A DNA stretch of 64,000 nt from Streptomyces sp. NBC_00353 (GTDB lineage Bacteria; Actinomycetota; Actinomycetes; Streptomycetales; Streptomycetaceae): assembly GCF_036108815.1 (NCBI RefSeq), contig NZ_CP107985.1:2418001-2482000 (forward strand), written 5' to 3'. This document shows positions 24,339 to 34,400 of the stretch, piece by piece (positions within the stretch are counted from its first letter, which is position 1; each line of letters begins with the position of its first letter). The notes under the pieces are model-generated. The model ran no database searches, was not told the origin of the DNA, and saw nothing but the letters and a program-made list of their open reading frames with translations. A program made the position numbers and the translations under genes.

Positions 24339-25529
24339 GTGAGGAGTACGACGGTTCGACCGGCCAATATGCATCAGGCCCGGCTGCTCCGCCTCCTGCG
24401 CGACCACGGCCCACAGTCCCGGGTCGCCCTGGGGGACCTGGTCGAGCTGTCGCGCTCCACACTGGCGTTCGAGATCGACCGGCTGCTGGAAACCGGTCTG
24501 GTCGTCCCGGACGGCCTCGCCGCTTCCCGCGGCGGCCGCCGCTCGCACAACGTCCGGGTCTCCCCGTCGCTGCGGTTCCTCGGCGTGGACATCGGCGCCA
24601 CCTCCGTGGATGTCGCGGTCACCAACGCCGAGTTGGAGGTCCTCGGCCACGTGGCCGAGCCGCTGGACGTGCGCGACGGCCCGGTCGCGGTCGTCGAGCG
24701 GGTACTGGCTTTGGTCGGCAAGCTGCGCGAGACGGGGTTGGCGGAACAATTCGACGGCGCCGGGATCGGCGTTCCGGGACCCGTCCGGTTCCCCGAGGGT
24801 GTCCCCGTCGCGCCGCCGATCATGCCCGGGTGGAACGGCTTCCCCGTCCGCGAGGCGATGAGCCAGGAGCTCGGTTGCCCCGTCCTCGTCGACAACGACG
24901 TGAACCTGATGGCCCTGGGCGAGCAGCAGGCCGGCGTCGCCCGGTCCGTACGTGACTTCTTGTGCGTGAAGCTCGGGACCGGTATCGGCTGCGGCATCGT
25001 CGTCGGCGGCGAGGTCCACCGCGGTATCACCGGCAGTGCCGGCGACATCGGCCACATCCAGGTGGACCCGGACGGGCCGCGGTGCGCCTGCGGCAACACC
25101 GGTTGCCTGGAGGCGTACTTCGGCGGGAACGCCCTCGTACGCGACGCGACCACGTTCGCCCAGTCCGGCCGCTCGACGGAGCTCGCCGGACGGCTCGAAT
25201 CGGCCGGGAGGCTGACTCCCGAGGACGTGTCGGCCGCCGCGGGCGCCGGGGACGCCACGGCCCTGGATCTGATCCGCTGGGGAGGAAGACGTACCGGTCA
25301 GGTCATCGCCGGCCTGGTCAGCTTCTTCAACCCCGGCCTGGTGGTCATCGGGGGAGGGCTCACCGGACTGGGCCACAACCTCCTGGCGAGCATCCGCACC
25401 CAGGTCTACCGTCAGTCGCTGCCGTTGGCGACCGGCAACCTGCCGATCGTGCTCGGCGAGCTCGGCCAGGTCGCCGGCGTCGTCGGCGCCACCCGGTTGA
25501 TCAGCGACCACATCTTCTCACCGGCCTGA
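24339..25529 (+). CDS. ROK family transcriptional regulator
   Basis: 396 residues from the GTG at 24339 (an ATG at 24369 is an alternative). An N-terminal winged helix (about 10-75; SRVALGDLVELSRSTLAFEI) is followed by a ROK sugar-kinase fold: DIGATSVDVAV (about 86), GIGVPGPV, VDNDVNLMALGEQ, LGTGIGCGIVV and the zinc-binding CACGNTGCLEAYFG (about 249-262). This is the NagC/XylR-type repressor layout, in which a sugar or sugar phosphate releases DNA binding. The kinase-type catalytic Asp is kept in VDNDVN, as in many ROK regulators. It lies next to the secreted sugar-oxidising genes and may control them. Confidence 0.85.
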   Translation: MRSTTVRPANMHQARLLRLLRDHGPQSRVALGDLVELSRSTLAFEIDRLLETGLVVPDGLAASRGGRRSHNVRVSPSLRFLGVDIGATSVDVAVTNAELEVLGHVAEPLDVRDGPVAVVERVLALVGKLRETGLAEQFDGAGIGVPGPVRFPEGVPVAPPIMPGWNGFPVREAMSQELGCPVLVDNDVNLMALGEQQAGVARSVRDFLCVKLGTGIGCGIVVGGEVHRGITGSAGDIGHIQVDPDGPRCACGNTGCLEAYFGGNALVRDATTFAQSGRSTELAGRLESAGRLTPEDVSAAAGAGDATALDLIRWGGRRTGQVIAGLVSFFNPGLVVIGGGLTGLGHNLLASIRTQVYRQSLPLATGNLPIVLGELGQVAGVVGATRLISDHIFSPA

Positions 25530-25656
25530 CGCTTCGAAAGGTCATCAGGCCAGTACGGCTCCGGCCGGGGCGACGTCTGTACCGCCCTGCCGGTCCGAGC
25601 TCTCCCGGCAAGGACGCGGTCTTGCTGCGCCACGGAACCGTACCGTGCGAGGCCGT

Positions 25657-25836
25657 GAGCGCCGGCGCCTGGCGTGGCATGAACAGCAGCGCGATCACGG
25701 CGACGGCGCAGCAGCCGACGATGTACCAGCTGATCCCTGTGCGGGAGCCGGTGTGCTCGACGATCGCCGCCGCGATGAGCGGCGCCGGTCCACCCGCTAT
25801 CACCGAGGCGAGCTGATTTCCGAGCCCGGCACCGCT
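25657..25836 (-). pseudogene. MFS (MHS-type) transporter fossil, C-terminal fragment
   Basis: About 60 codons on the minus strand read GLGNQLASVIAGGPAPLIAA, then a TGSRTGISWYIVGCC segment and AVIALLFMPRQAP. This is the last two transmembrane helices of metabolite:H+ symporter (MHS) family MFS proteins. There is no start, no upstream domains and the flanks are out of frame, so it is a relic. The rest of 25530-26036 contains nothing recognisable. Confidence 0.6.
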
Positions 25837-26036
25837 GCAGCGCTCGTCACCCCATTCCAATCTGCTTCGCCGACACCCGCGGCTCAGGTCGAGATCGTGC
25901 AGAACATCGGCCGGGCGCTCCGCCTGAACCTGGCATCCCGCCATGATCGGCTCCGGGCGGCGAGAGCGGATCGACTACGCGCCGTCCCTTACTCGAGCAG
26001 GGCCTCGGCGACGCGCTCGACGGCGCGTGGCCTTCA

Positions 26037-26095
26037 CCACAATTTACTCATTAAGGACAGATAAGCCCATATAAATGGTTTTATAACTAGCTGCA
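26037..26095 (+). promoter_or_regulatory. AT-rich promoter region of the L,D-transpeptidase gene
   Basis: A strikingly AT-rich stretch for this genome, with TTTACTCATTAAGGACAG and ATATAAATGGTTTTATAAC, ends about 55 bp before the transpeptidase start. It probably contains the promoter; no specific -10/-35 pair can be assigned with certainty. Confidence 0.4.
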
Positions 26096-26149
26096 CTCCC
26101 TCGGCATCCAGCTCCAGGGATTCAACGACCAGTGACAAGGGAGAAGCGT

Positions 26150-27391
26150 TTGATCACGACACGTATAGGACGCACCCGGCTGGTGGCTGCGGTCGGTGTA
26201 CTCGGCGGTGTGGTCTCACTCACGGCCCTCGGCGGTACCAGCAACGCTGCTACCAGCGGTGACGACGTCGGGAATCACCCGAAACCGCAGGCGCGGGCGG
26301 AGCAGGCGGCCAGCCAGGAGGCTTCCGACGCCCGAATAAAGATCACGCCCAAACAAGGTGCCTACGACGTCGAGATCAACGACTCCGTCAAGGTCACCGT
26401 CAGCAACGGCAAGCTCACCAAGGTGACCATGACCGCCGTCGCGACCGGCGTCGAGGTTCCGGGCACCCTGTCCGCCGACGGCACATCCTGGAAGCCGAAC
26501 GGCCGACTGGAGCGGGCCACCAGGTATCAGGTCGCCGCGGAGGCCAAGGACGCCAAGGGCCGCTCCGTCACCGGGAACGCCACGATCACCACGCTCTCCC
26601 CGGCCAATAACTTCATCGGGCATCTCTCCCCCGAGGACGGCTCGACCGTCGGCGTGGGCATGCCGGTGACGGTCAACTTCGGCAAGGCGATCAGCGACAA
26701 GGCCGCCATGGAGTCGAAGATCCACGTCAGCTCCAGCAGCGGCCAGCAGGTCGTCGGCCACTGGTTCAACGACGACCGCCTGGACTTCCGCCCCAAGAAC
26801 CACTGGAAGCCCGGCTCCACCGTCACCGTCACGCTCAACCTCAACGGCACCCAGAAGACGGTCACGTTCAAGATCGGCCGGAGCCAGGTCAGCACGGTCG
26901 ACGCCAAGACGAAGCAGATGACCGTCGTACGGGACGGCAAGACGATCAAGACCATCCCGATCTCGTCCGGCAGCACCGAGCACCCGACGTACAACGGTCA
27001 GATGGTCATCTCCGAGAAGTTCAGGCAGGTCCACATGAACGGTGCGACCGTCGGCCTCACGAAGAAGGACGGCAAGCCCTCCTACGACATCGAGGCCGTA
27101 CCGCACGCCATGCGCCTGACCGCCTCGGGCACCTTCATCCACGGCAACTACTGGGGTGCCGACGCGCTCTTCGGCAAGGTCAACACCAGCCACGGCTGCG
27201 TGGGCCTGAAGGACGTCAAGGGCGGTGGCGACGGCAAGCAGCCCGCCGCGTGGTTCTTCGACAACTCGATGATCGGTGACGTCGTGATCGTCAAGAACTC
27301 CGAAGACAAGACCACGCTGGCCCCCGACAACGGCCTCAGCGACTGGAACATGCCGTGGAGCGAGTGGGTGGCGGGCAGCGCGACCGGCTGA
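26150..27391 (+). CDS. L,D-transpeptidase with Ig-like domains
   Basis: 413 residues if translation starts at the TTG at 26150, which has AAGGGAG 6 bp upstream; a GTG at 26132 would add six residues but lacks a Shine-Dalgarno. An N-terminal signal or lipobox-free hydrophobic segment (LVAAVGVLGGVVSLTALGG) is followed by two Ig-like domains (about 60-250) and a YkuD catalytic domain ending FIHGNYWGADALFGK and NTSHGCVGLKD, where His and Cys (about 349) of SHGC form the active site. The enzyme makes 3-3 peptidoglycan cross-links outside the membrane. Domain order matches mycobacterial LdtMt2-type enzymes. Confidence 0.9.
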   Translation: MITTRIGRTRLVAAVGVLGGVVSLTALGGTSNAATSGDDVGNHPKPQARAEQAASQEASDARIKITPKQGAYDVEINDSVKVTVSNGKLTKVTMTAVATGVEVPGTLSADGTSWKPNGRLERATRYQVAAEAKDAKGRSVTGNATITTLSPANNFIGHLSPEDGSTVGVGMPVTVNFGKAISDKAAMESKIHVSSSSGQQVVGHWFNDDRLDFRPKNHWKPGSTVTVTLNLNGTQKTVTFKIGRSQVSTVDAKTKQMTVVRDGKTIKTIPISSGSTEHPTYNGQMVISEKFRQVHMNGATVGLTKKDGKPSYDIEAVPHAMRLTASGTFIHGNYWGADALFGKVNTSHGCVGLKDVKGGGDGKQPAAWFFDNSMIGDVVIVKNSEDKTTLAPDNGLSDWNMPWSEWVAGSATG

Positions 27392-28101
27392 CGCCACGTC
27401 ACTCCCCAGGCATCTGAACCTGAATCCCTTCCGCCAGGCGGCGGGCGACACCGTGTCGCCCGCCGCCTGCGGCGTCAGAGCGCTCGAGCAGCCCTCGCCG
27501 CGTGTGGGACCGCGGTTGCGTCACGTCGCCCGACAGGCGACCGATACCGGCGGACCGGAGGACTGTTCGACACCGGTACTGTGCGCCCATCGCCCGCCGG
27601 TCCCGCCTGGTACTGCGATGGAAGAGGCTGATCGCGAACAGCGCGATGTTCAAGTTCCCCGGGGCCACAGGTCATGCGCGGCGTCGTCCATCATGTCCTC
27701 CCTCCACGGCGCATCCTGCGGTCCGGCCGCCAGGCGGCCAGGGCAGTTCCCGGCTGCCGCCTTCAGGGTCGTGGCGGGGGCCGGCGAAGACCCGGCCGAC
27801 ATGGCAAACCAGCCCCATCCGCTGGGATGCAGTAGACGTTTCCACCGTCGTCTCCCACAACCTCCCCTGCCAGAAGCGGACTTGTTGCCGTCACATCAGT
27901 AACACGACGGACACACAGCACCGTTGACGCGTTTCAGTGCTGACCTTAGGCTCGCTCGCCAAAGGTTCCGGCCAGGGTTCGCACACATGGTCCCGTTCCT
28001 GACATGTATGCGACCGTCCATCGTCCCTGCGATGGCGGGCAGGGCGCTGCCGCTCGACCGGAAACGCCGTTCCGCTACGTATCGACGACTCGGGAGAGCA
28101 T
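27392..28101. other. 710-bp gene-poor interval
   Basis: Short frames on both strands look degenerate. A minus-strand segment containing GNLNIALFAISLFHRSTRRD (about 27540-27660) may be an IS relic, but I cannot assign a family. CCTGCGATGGCGGG and similar short GC palindromes occur near 28030 before the hydrolase start. Confidence 0.25.
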
Positions 28102-29979
28102 GTGAACAGACGTCGCGCGCCCGGCTGGGCCGCCTCGGCACTCGTCACGACTCTGGCGCTGACCGGCGCACTCGCCGGCCCCGCCGTCGCGTCACCGGGC
28201 GCCGCTTCCGCTCAGACCCCGACCACGGCGGCCGCCACCGCGACCGACGGCATCACGCACGAGCAGAACGACCGTGTCCCAAAGGGCTCGGTCTGGACCC
28301 AGCACTACTTCCCGTCCTCGGACGGCTCCGGTACCGAACTGCACGGCGACCTGCTGATGCCCGAAGGCGTGCCCGCCGGGCAGAAGGTGCCGGTCATCCT
28401 CTCCATCGGCCCGTACTTCGGGCACATGGGCCAGACGAACCCCGAGGGCTGGACCCACACCGGTCCCTCGAGTCGCTTCCAGGACTTCATCGAGGGCAGC
28501 GACCTCTTCGCCCACGGCTACGCGTTCCTCATGGTCGACCTGCGCGGCTTCGGCGGCTCGACCGGCTGCCTCGACTGGGGCGGTCCCGGTGAGCAGGCCG
28601 ACGTGAAGGCCGCGATCAACTGGGCCGCGAGCCGGCCGTGGTCGACCGGCGCGGTGGGCATGTACGGCAAGTCCTACGACGCCGTCACCGGCCTCATCGG
28701 AAACGACCTGAAGCAGTCCGCGCTGAAGGCCGTTGTCGCCGGGGAACCCCTCTGGGACATGTATCAGTACATCTACTCCAACGGCGTCCCCCGCCCGAAT
28801 GTGACCGGAACCGCGAATGCCTACAACGGCATTGCCACGATGGCCCCGCTGTCGGACGACGACGGGCACTATCAGGCCAACGCCCGGTACGAGGACGACC
28901 ACCCCGGGTGCCTGACCGAGAACTCGGCCGGCTACCGGATATCCGACCGGAACGACCCGTTCTGGACCTCCCGTGACCTGGCCAAGATGGCTCGGGGCAC
29001 CAACACGCCGCTCTTCGTCACCCAGGGCTTCATCGAGAACAACACCAAGCCCGAGGAGATGCAGGAGTACCTCACCAACCACACCGGCCCGGAGCGCGGT
29101 TGGGTCGGCCAGTGGGACCACGTGCGTGGTGGCGACCGGGTGAGCGACGGTCGCCTGGCCATGGGTCGCGAGGGCTGGTACGACGAGGCGCTGTCCTTCT
29201 ACGACCAGTACCTCAAGGGAGTTCAGCCCTCGGTCGACTACCCGACGTACTCCGTCGAGGACTCCACCGGTCACTGGCGGGCCCAGGACACCTGGCCGGT
29301 GGTGGAGCGCGACGTCACCCTCCCGCTGGGTAGGGGCAGTTACCTCGACGACGGCGGTGCCTCCGCCCGCGCCGGCCTTGCCGCAGCCGGCACACCGGCG
29401 CCCAAGGCGGTGCAGCCGTCGGGCAACTGGGACATGGAGAAGGCGCCGGCGACCGAGCAGCCGGTGCCCAAGGGGCTGGCCAAGGGGATCGCGAAGAGGC
29501 AGCAGGCCGGTGAGGTCGGCTCCAGCTTCTTCGTCTGGTCGCAGCCACTCGCCCAGGACGTACGGGTGACCGCCACACCGAACATCTCGCTGACCGCGAA
29601 GGGCGAGGGCAACGTCATGCTCAAGCTCTACGACGTCGGCCCGGACGGCAAGGCCGTGATGTTCGACGAGCAGGTCTCCCTGCTGAAGGCGGGCCGGATG
29701 AGCGTCGACCTCAAGGCGACCGACTGGACGCTGGCGGCCGGGCATGTCCTGGCCGTGGAGATCGGCTCGATCCAGACCGGGTCGTGGCGTGACATCCCAT
29801 CGGGTCGGACCATCAATGTCTCGGGCGCCGTGCTGAGGCTGTCCCTGGACAACCCGTCCGACGACGTGGCCGGCCAGGGAGACCGCTCACCGTATCTGGA
29901 CACCTACCTGCGCCAGTACACGGTGGACCTGCCGGCCGGTCCGGCATCCTTCACCGTGACGCCCGGCGGCCACATCTGA
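28102..29979 (+). CDS. Secreted CocE/NonD family hydrolase (X-Pro dipeptidyl-peptidase-like)
   Basis: 625 residues, GTG start after GGGAG. The signal peptide is about 1-32 (MNRRRAPGWAASALVTTLAL, ending near AVASPGA). The N-terminal alpha/beta-hydrolase domain has MPEGVPAGQKVPVILSIGPY, the oxyanion-region FLMVDLRGFGGSTGCLD and the nucleophile elbow MYGKSYDAV (Ser about 188). A C-terminal jelly-roll domain (about 400-625) ends with the typical RYTVDLPAG-like segment (here QYTVDLPAG). The family contains cocaine esterase, glutaryl-7-ACA acylase and Xaa-Pro peptidases; the substrate here is unknown. It is exported and monocistronic. Confidence 0.88.
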   Translation: MNRRRAPGWAASALVTTLALTGALAGPAVASPGAASAQTPTTAAATATDGITHEQNDRVPKGSVWTQHYFPSSDGSGTELHGDLLMPEGVPAGQKVPVILSIGPYFGHMGQTNPEGWTHTGPSSRFQDFIEGSDLFAHGYAFLMVDLRGFGGSTGCLDWGGPGEQADVKAAINWAASRPWSTGAVGMYGKSYDAVTGLIGNDLKQSALKAVVAGEPLWDMYQYIYSNGVPRPNVTGTANAYNGIATMAPLSDDDGHYQANARYEDDHPGCLTENSAGYRISDRNDPFWTSRDLAKMARGTNTPLFVTQGFIENNTKPEEMQEYLTNHTGPERGWVGQWDHVRGGDRVSDGRLAMGREGWYDEALSFYDQYLKGVQPSVDYPTYSVEDSTGHWRAQDTWPVVERDVTLPLGRGSYLDDGGASARAGLAAAGTPAPKAVQPSGNWDMEKAPATEQPVPKGLAKGIAKRQQAGEVGSSFFVWSQPLAQDVRVTATPNISLTAKGEGNVMLKLYDVGPDGKAVMFDEQVSLLKAGRMSVDLKATDWTLAAGHVLAVEIGSIQTGSWRDIPSGRTINVSGAVLRLSLDNPSDDVAGQGDRSPYLDTYLRQYTVDLPAGPASFTVTPGGHI

Positions 29980-30101
29980 TCCCACGCCCACAGGTCGGCG
30001 CCGGCCGGCACGGCTCCGGGCCCCGCTCCGGAGCACCGTCCGGCACCGACCCCGGCACCGGGCGACGTCTCCCCCGATCAGTGCCGCGTTGTCCTGATCA
30101 T

Positions 30102-30176
30102 GTGCGGCAGGGGGAGTTGACTGACGACGAGTGGGCGGTGCCAGAGCCTCTGCTGAATTCTCCGGATGCGTCGTAG
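30102..30176 (+). pseudogene. IS5-family transposase N-terminal fragment
   Basis: GTG at 30102 opens VRQGELTDDEWAVPEPLL, the conserved start of IS5-family transposases (RGELTDxxWxxxxPLLP), then stops at 30176. The rest of the element is gone. Confidence 0.55.
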
Positions 30177-30268
30177 CCCGTCAGCATCGTGGTGGGGAAT
30201 GGCGCGTGCGCACGCCATTCGGCAGGCAGAACGGGCTCGCCTTCGTCCACGACTCCGGAAAACACAAA

Positions 30269-30298
30269 GTGCTGGTTGAGACGAGTCTCAACCAGCAC
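30269..30298. repeat. Near-perfect palindrome, 14-bp arms with 2-nt spacer
   Basis: GTGCTGGTTGAGAC (30269-30282), GA, GTCTCAACCAGCAC (30285-30298). There is no gene around it, and it lies among IS fragments at the left edge of the defence island. It could be an operator, fused IS ends or a recombination site; the 2-nt loop disfavours a terminator. Confidence 0.6.
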
Positions 30299-30454
30299 GT
30301 GGCGACAACCCGTAGGTTGCCGTTCGGTGGGTCGTTCACGAATTCCCTTGACCAGGCACAACAGAGCCAATTGATGTTGAGGTTCCCGCGAGTCGCAAGA
30401 TCACTCCCCGAGAGTATGCACGCGCAATTATTTTGATTGGATGCGCATCCTCCC

Positions 30455-30545
30455 AGCAGCCGCAGCCTGCCGATGGCCAGGTTCCGCAAAGCGGCCATCG
30501 CCCGCAGCGCGCTGCCGGTGTGGACGGTGGAGGCGTGCCTAGTGC
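30455..30545 (-). pseudogene. ISAs1-family transposase remnant
   Basis: On the minus strand the frame reads ASTVHTGSALRAMAALRNLA followed by IGRLRLLG, the conserved C-terminal signature of ISAs1 transposases (RTG-APR-MA-LRNLAI-LLR). It is cut at both sides. It marks the left edge of the defence island. Confidence 0.6.
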
Positions 30546-30673
30546 CCGCGCGCGTATCCGCCCAGGTCCGCTGGCCGCTGCCGTACTTCCCCGAGAACGA
30601 CCAGACCCCTCCGAGCGCGCGCGGCGCCGCGGTGGACGACGCGTGGAGGCCCCGCACGGCCTTCGTCCGGAGA

Positions 30674-31126
30674 ATGGGAGCCGCGGCGGCAGACCACGGC
30701 CCGGACTACGATCCGCTTCTCGCCGCTCTTGAGGACCTCGTCGCGATCAAGAAGGCCGCCGATGAGCAGATTCGGCTGCTCCTGGCCTACGGCCGGGTCT
30801 ACGTCACTCCGCGCCCGCATACATTGGAAACCCTCGGTCAGGCTGCCAGCCTCACGCCCTCCGGCGTCAGCCGCGCCTTCGGCGCCAAGGAGATCCTCGC
30901 AGTCGGGGACCTAACCGGCCAGCGCCCCACCGCAGTCGAGATCAACGATCACCACCCCGATCTCTTCCCCGGTGATGACAGCCGACGGCGGTGCACCTGG
31001 GGAGGCAGCAAGAACAACCCCTGCACCGACGAACCCAAGTACGCCGTCACCGACAAGTACGGCACCAGGTGGGCCTGCTGTGACAGCCACCTGCCCGGCT
31101 ACCTCCGCTCCCGCCCCCGCACCTGA
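30674..31126 (+). CDS. Small protein with HTH-like and cysteine-rich segments
   Basis: 150 residues if started at the ATG at 30674; the frame is open further upstream, but that part overlaps the antisense ISAs1 relic. Residues 20-70 (LEDLVAIKKAADEQIRLLLA and LGQAASLTPSGVSRAFGAKE) look like a helix-turn-helix of the type in many Streptomyces small regulators. The C-terminal 50 residues hold four cysteines and a histidine (RRCTWGG, NPCTDE, WACCDSHLP) that could bind zinc. It is the first gene before the caspase-like/STAND gene, on the same strand with a 297-bp gap, and may regulate the island. Family not recognised. Confidence 0.5.
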   Translation: MGAAAADHGPDYDPLLAALEDLVAIKKAADEQIRLLLAYGRVYVTPRPHTLETLGQAASLTPSGVSRAFGAKEILAVGDLTGQRPTAVEINDHHPDLFPGDDSRRRCTWGGSKNNPCTDEPKYAVTDKYGTRWACCDSHLPGYLRSRPRT

Positions 31127-31423
31127 GCCGAACAGGCACTCCCCGTAGGCCCTGCACTGCCGAAGCTGCCGCCGCGATGACCCGGATTCCCGGGGCACCC
31201 GCCGCTCAGGCCGCGGGGCAGGGCTCGCCGAGGCCAGCGGCGTCTTCGCGCTGGGGGGCGCTGTCTTCGCGTTCACGGCCTGGGACACGCCCTTCGGCGC
31301 CGCCCCAGCCTGATGGACCGGATCGCGCAGGGCGAACCTGGACGAGAGCTGCGGGGCGATGTCGGATACTTTCCTCACGCTGAATTCCCGGCTGACCGGG
31401 AACGTGTGCGAACGGGGGCATGG

Positions 31424-34400
31424 ATGCGCCGTCAGGCACTTGTGGTCGGTGTCGAAGGCGACGCCGGGAGTCCCGCGGACGAGGCGCCCCCGAAGCGGCA
31501 GCCGCTTGAGTACGCGGTGCCGTACGCACGGCGCTTGCGCGAGGTGCTCGGGAAGCAGTACACGTACCTCCTCTTGGAGTCAGATCCCGACCCCGCCTCC
31601 ACCTCAGCCGCGCTCGGTGACGCTCTGACGAAAGCGGTCACCTCGGACACCGACTTCACGATCATCCATCTACTCGCGCACGGGGAGCCCACCCGAAACG
31701 GCCACGGTCTACAAGCGGTCGGCGGGGACGGGCGATTCACCGAGACATTGGCCCGCTGGGTCGACATGGCCGAGAACCGGAACACGGACGGGGTAAGAGA
31801 GCCATGCGTCCTGCTGGTCCTCGACCTTTGTCACTCCGGTGCCGTGGTGACCGAGCATCTGCGATCGCTGGTCCGCCCGGAGCGCCGTCGCGTATGGGTG
31901 TTGGCCGCCTGCCACTCCGACGGGTCCGCTTACGACGGCCGGCTCACCCTCGCCGTCGAAGAAGTACTCCGCGGCTTCGCCTCCGGCGTTTTGAAGCTCG
32001 ACGAGTCTCTGCCGTACATACCGATCGACCGCTTCTGCCGCGAGGTCGCCCGCAGCGTCGAGGCGCAGGGGGCGGATTCATATCCACAGACGGTGGAACG
32101 CCCACTCGCCGCTCTCGGAGACGACCTGTCGCATCTCCGTTTCTTCCCCAACCCGCGATACGACTCGAACAGCCTGCGCAGCCGCGGGGGCTTGGACGCC
32201 GCGGCGTCCACGATCTTGGACGAGGTGGCCGACTCGCGTCACTTCGTGAGCCGGGCCCACGGCGCCGACAGCGCTTTCGGGGACGGCTGTGTGCCGACCT
32301 TCAGCGGCCGCAGTGACGAACTGCGCAAGCTTGCAATGTGGTTGGAAGGATCGGGATCATCCCTGCGCGTCGTCACAGGAGTGCCCGGCGTCGGCAAGTC
32401 CTCGTTGGTCGGCCTCCTCGCCTGCGCCGCCCATCCGGAACTTCGCGAGGTCACGGAATCGGTGTGGAGGCCATCGGGCGGCGACCTGCCCGGGGCAGTC
32501 AAAGGGCTCGCCGTCGTACACGCGCGGCGGAGGACCCTCGCTGAAATCCTCTCGTCCCTCGCAGCTCAATGGGACTTGGATTCACCGCCCCGTGGAAGCA
32601 CGTGGACCGCAGACCGGTTGGTGGCCGCACTCCGCACGAGGGTCGAACCTGCGCATCTGATCGTGGACGCCGTGGACGAGGCCGAGCACCCGGCCGATCT
32701 CGTCACCGCTCTACTGTTGCCCCTGGCATCCACGCAACGAGCCGACATGAAACCGCTGTGTCGGGTTCTGGTCGCGACCCGTCCCGAGGAGGGACTTCGA
32801 CACCTTCTCGACACCGCCGATGCGCACGGCGGTCTCATCGACTTGGACCATGTCCCCGCCGAACGGCTGCGAAAGGACCTGGTGAACTTCGTTGGCCGTG
32901 TGCTGCGCCCCACGGGCCTCGGCGCATCCGCATGGTGCTCGCTCCCGGTGGCCGAAAGCCTGGGCAGTGCAATGGCCGACATCCTTGTGAGCGGCACGCG
33001 GGAGTGGGGCGAGTTCCTCGTCGCCGCGCTCTATCTCCGCCACCTCCGACAGCAGAAGACCGCGCCGACCACCACCGCCGAAGCCGAAGCCATGGGAAGG
33101 GACGTGCCCCGCAGCCTCGACGCGGTCCTTGACCTAGACCCGGGAATCCTCGCCCGACCGGGTCTGCACAAGTTTCTGGCCGCGCTGGCGTGGGCCGAAG
33201 GATCCGGCATGCCGGAGGAACTCCTCGCCCGAATCGCGGGCATCGCGCCGGCCTCGGGTGGGGAACGGCAGCCGGACTCCTCGGAGCTCCTCCAGGTCGC
33301 ACGCTTCTACATACGTCGAAACGTCGACCGCGACGGCACACCGCTGTACCGCCTCTTTCACCAAGGACTCGCCGATCGACTACGCGAGCGGCCCATCCTG
33401 GACGCGGTCACGGTCTGGGAGCGCCTTCTCGCAGCAGTACGCAAGAGCGATACGGGTAAGCGGCGTTGGGTCAGCGCCGAGCCGTACCTGCTCCGCCACG
33501 CCGCGCGCCACGGCGCGTTGGCGGGCAGGCTCGGCGAGTTGCTCGAGGACTCCGAGTTCCTGGTCCACGCAGATCCGGCTCCCCTGACGGACGAGCTCTA
33601 CCACAGCGAGCGGAGTCCTCTGGGCGCGGTTTACCTGACATCGTACGAAACCCATCACGACCGGTCGCCCGATCAGCGACGCAACGTGCTGGCCGTCGAC
33701 GCGGCACGGCACCAGCAGTGGCAACTGGCCGCTGAACTCTCGCAGGACACGCCCTGGCGAATTCGCTGGACCGCTGGCCGTGACCTGCATCCCGGACTGT
33801 TGGCGACGCTCACGGGGCACCGAGGCGAGATCTCGGACCTCGCGACCCTCGTGGTCCGAGGACGCCCGCATGCTCTGACGGCCGGACAAGACGGCACCGC
33901 ACGACTGTGGGACCTCAATTCGACCGAGACGACGCACGTACTGGACCACCACGGCTCGGCGGTGAACTGTGCCGTCGCCACGGAGACCGCAGGTGTCTTC
34001 CTTGCGGTAACGGGGTGCCACCGCGGCGTCCTGCGAGGATGGGACTTGACGACGGGGCGTTGCCTCTGGACGGCCCAAGGGCACCAAGGTCCGGTCCGAT
34101 CGATGACAGTCGTGCCCTACGAGGGGGTACCGGCGATCGCCAGCGCCAGTGGAGACAAGGTCATTCGGTACTGGGACCCGGTGACCGGGGAGTTGCTGTC
34201 CACCACTCATCTCAAGGCGTACCGGATCTACGGCGACGTCTGGCAGCTCTCGCCTGTGAACGTCGCCGGTCACGGCATCTGTGTGGTCGCCTGCTACAGC
34301 GAGTGGCTGTCTGTTCTGACCGTCCACGGCGAAGAACTCGGCGATGGAGACCTGCCACTCGAATGGGCGGAGTGGCCCACTCGCGTGCGTTACTTCGAGC

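Noticed and set aside
28192..29745. 517-codon minus-strand frame opposite the CocE/NonD gene
   Set aside because: Antisense shadow without motifs; the plus strand has a signal peptide and nucleophile elbow.
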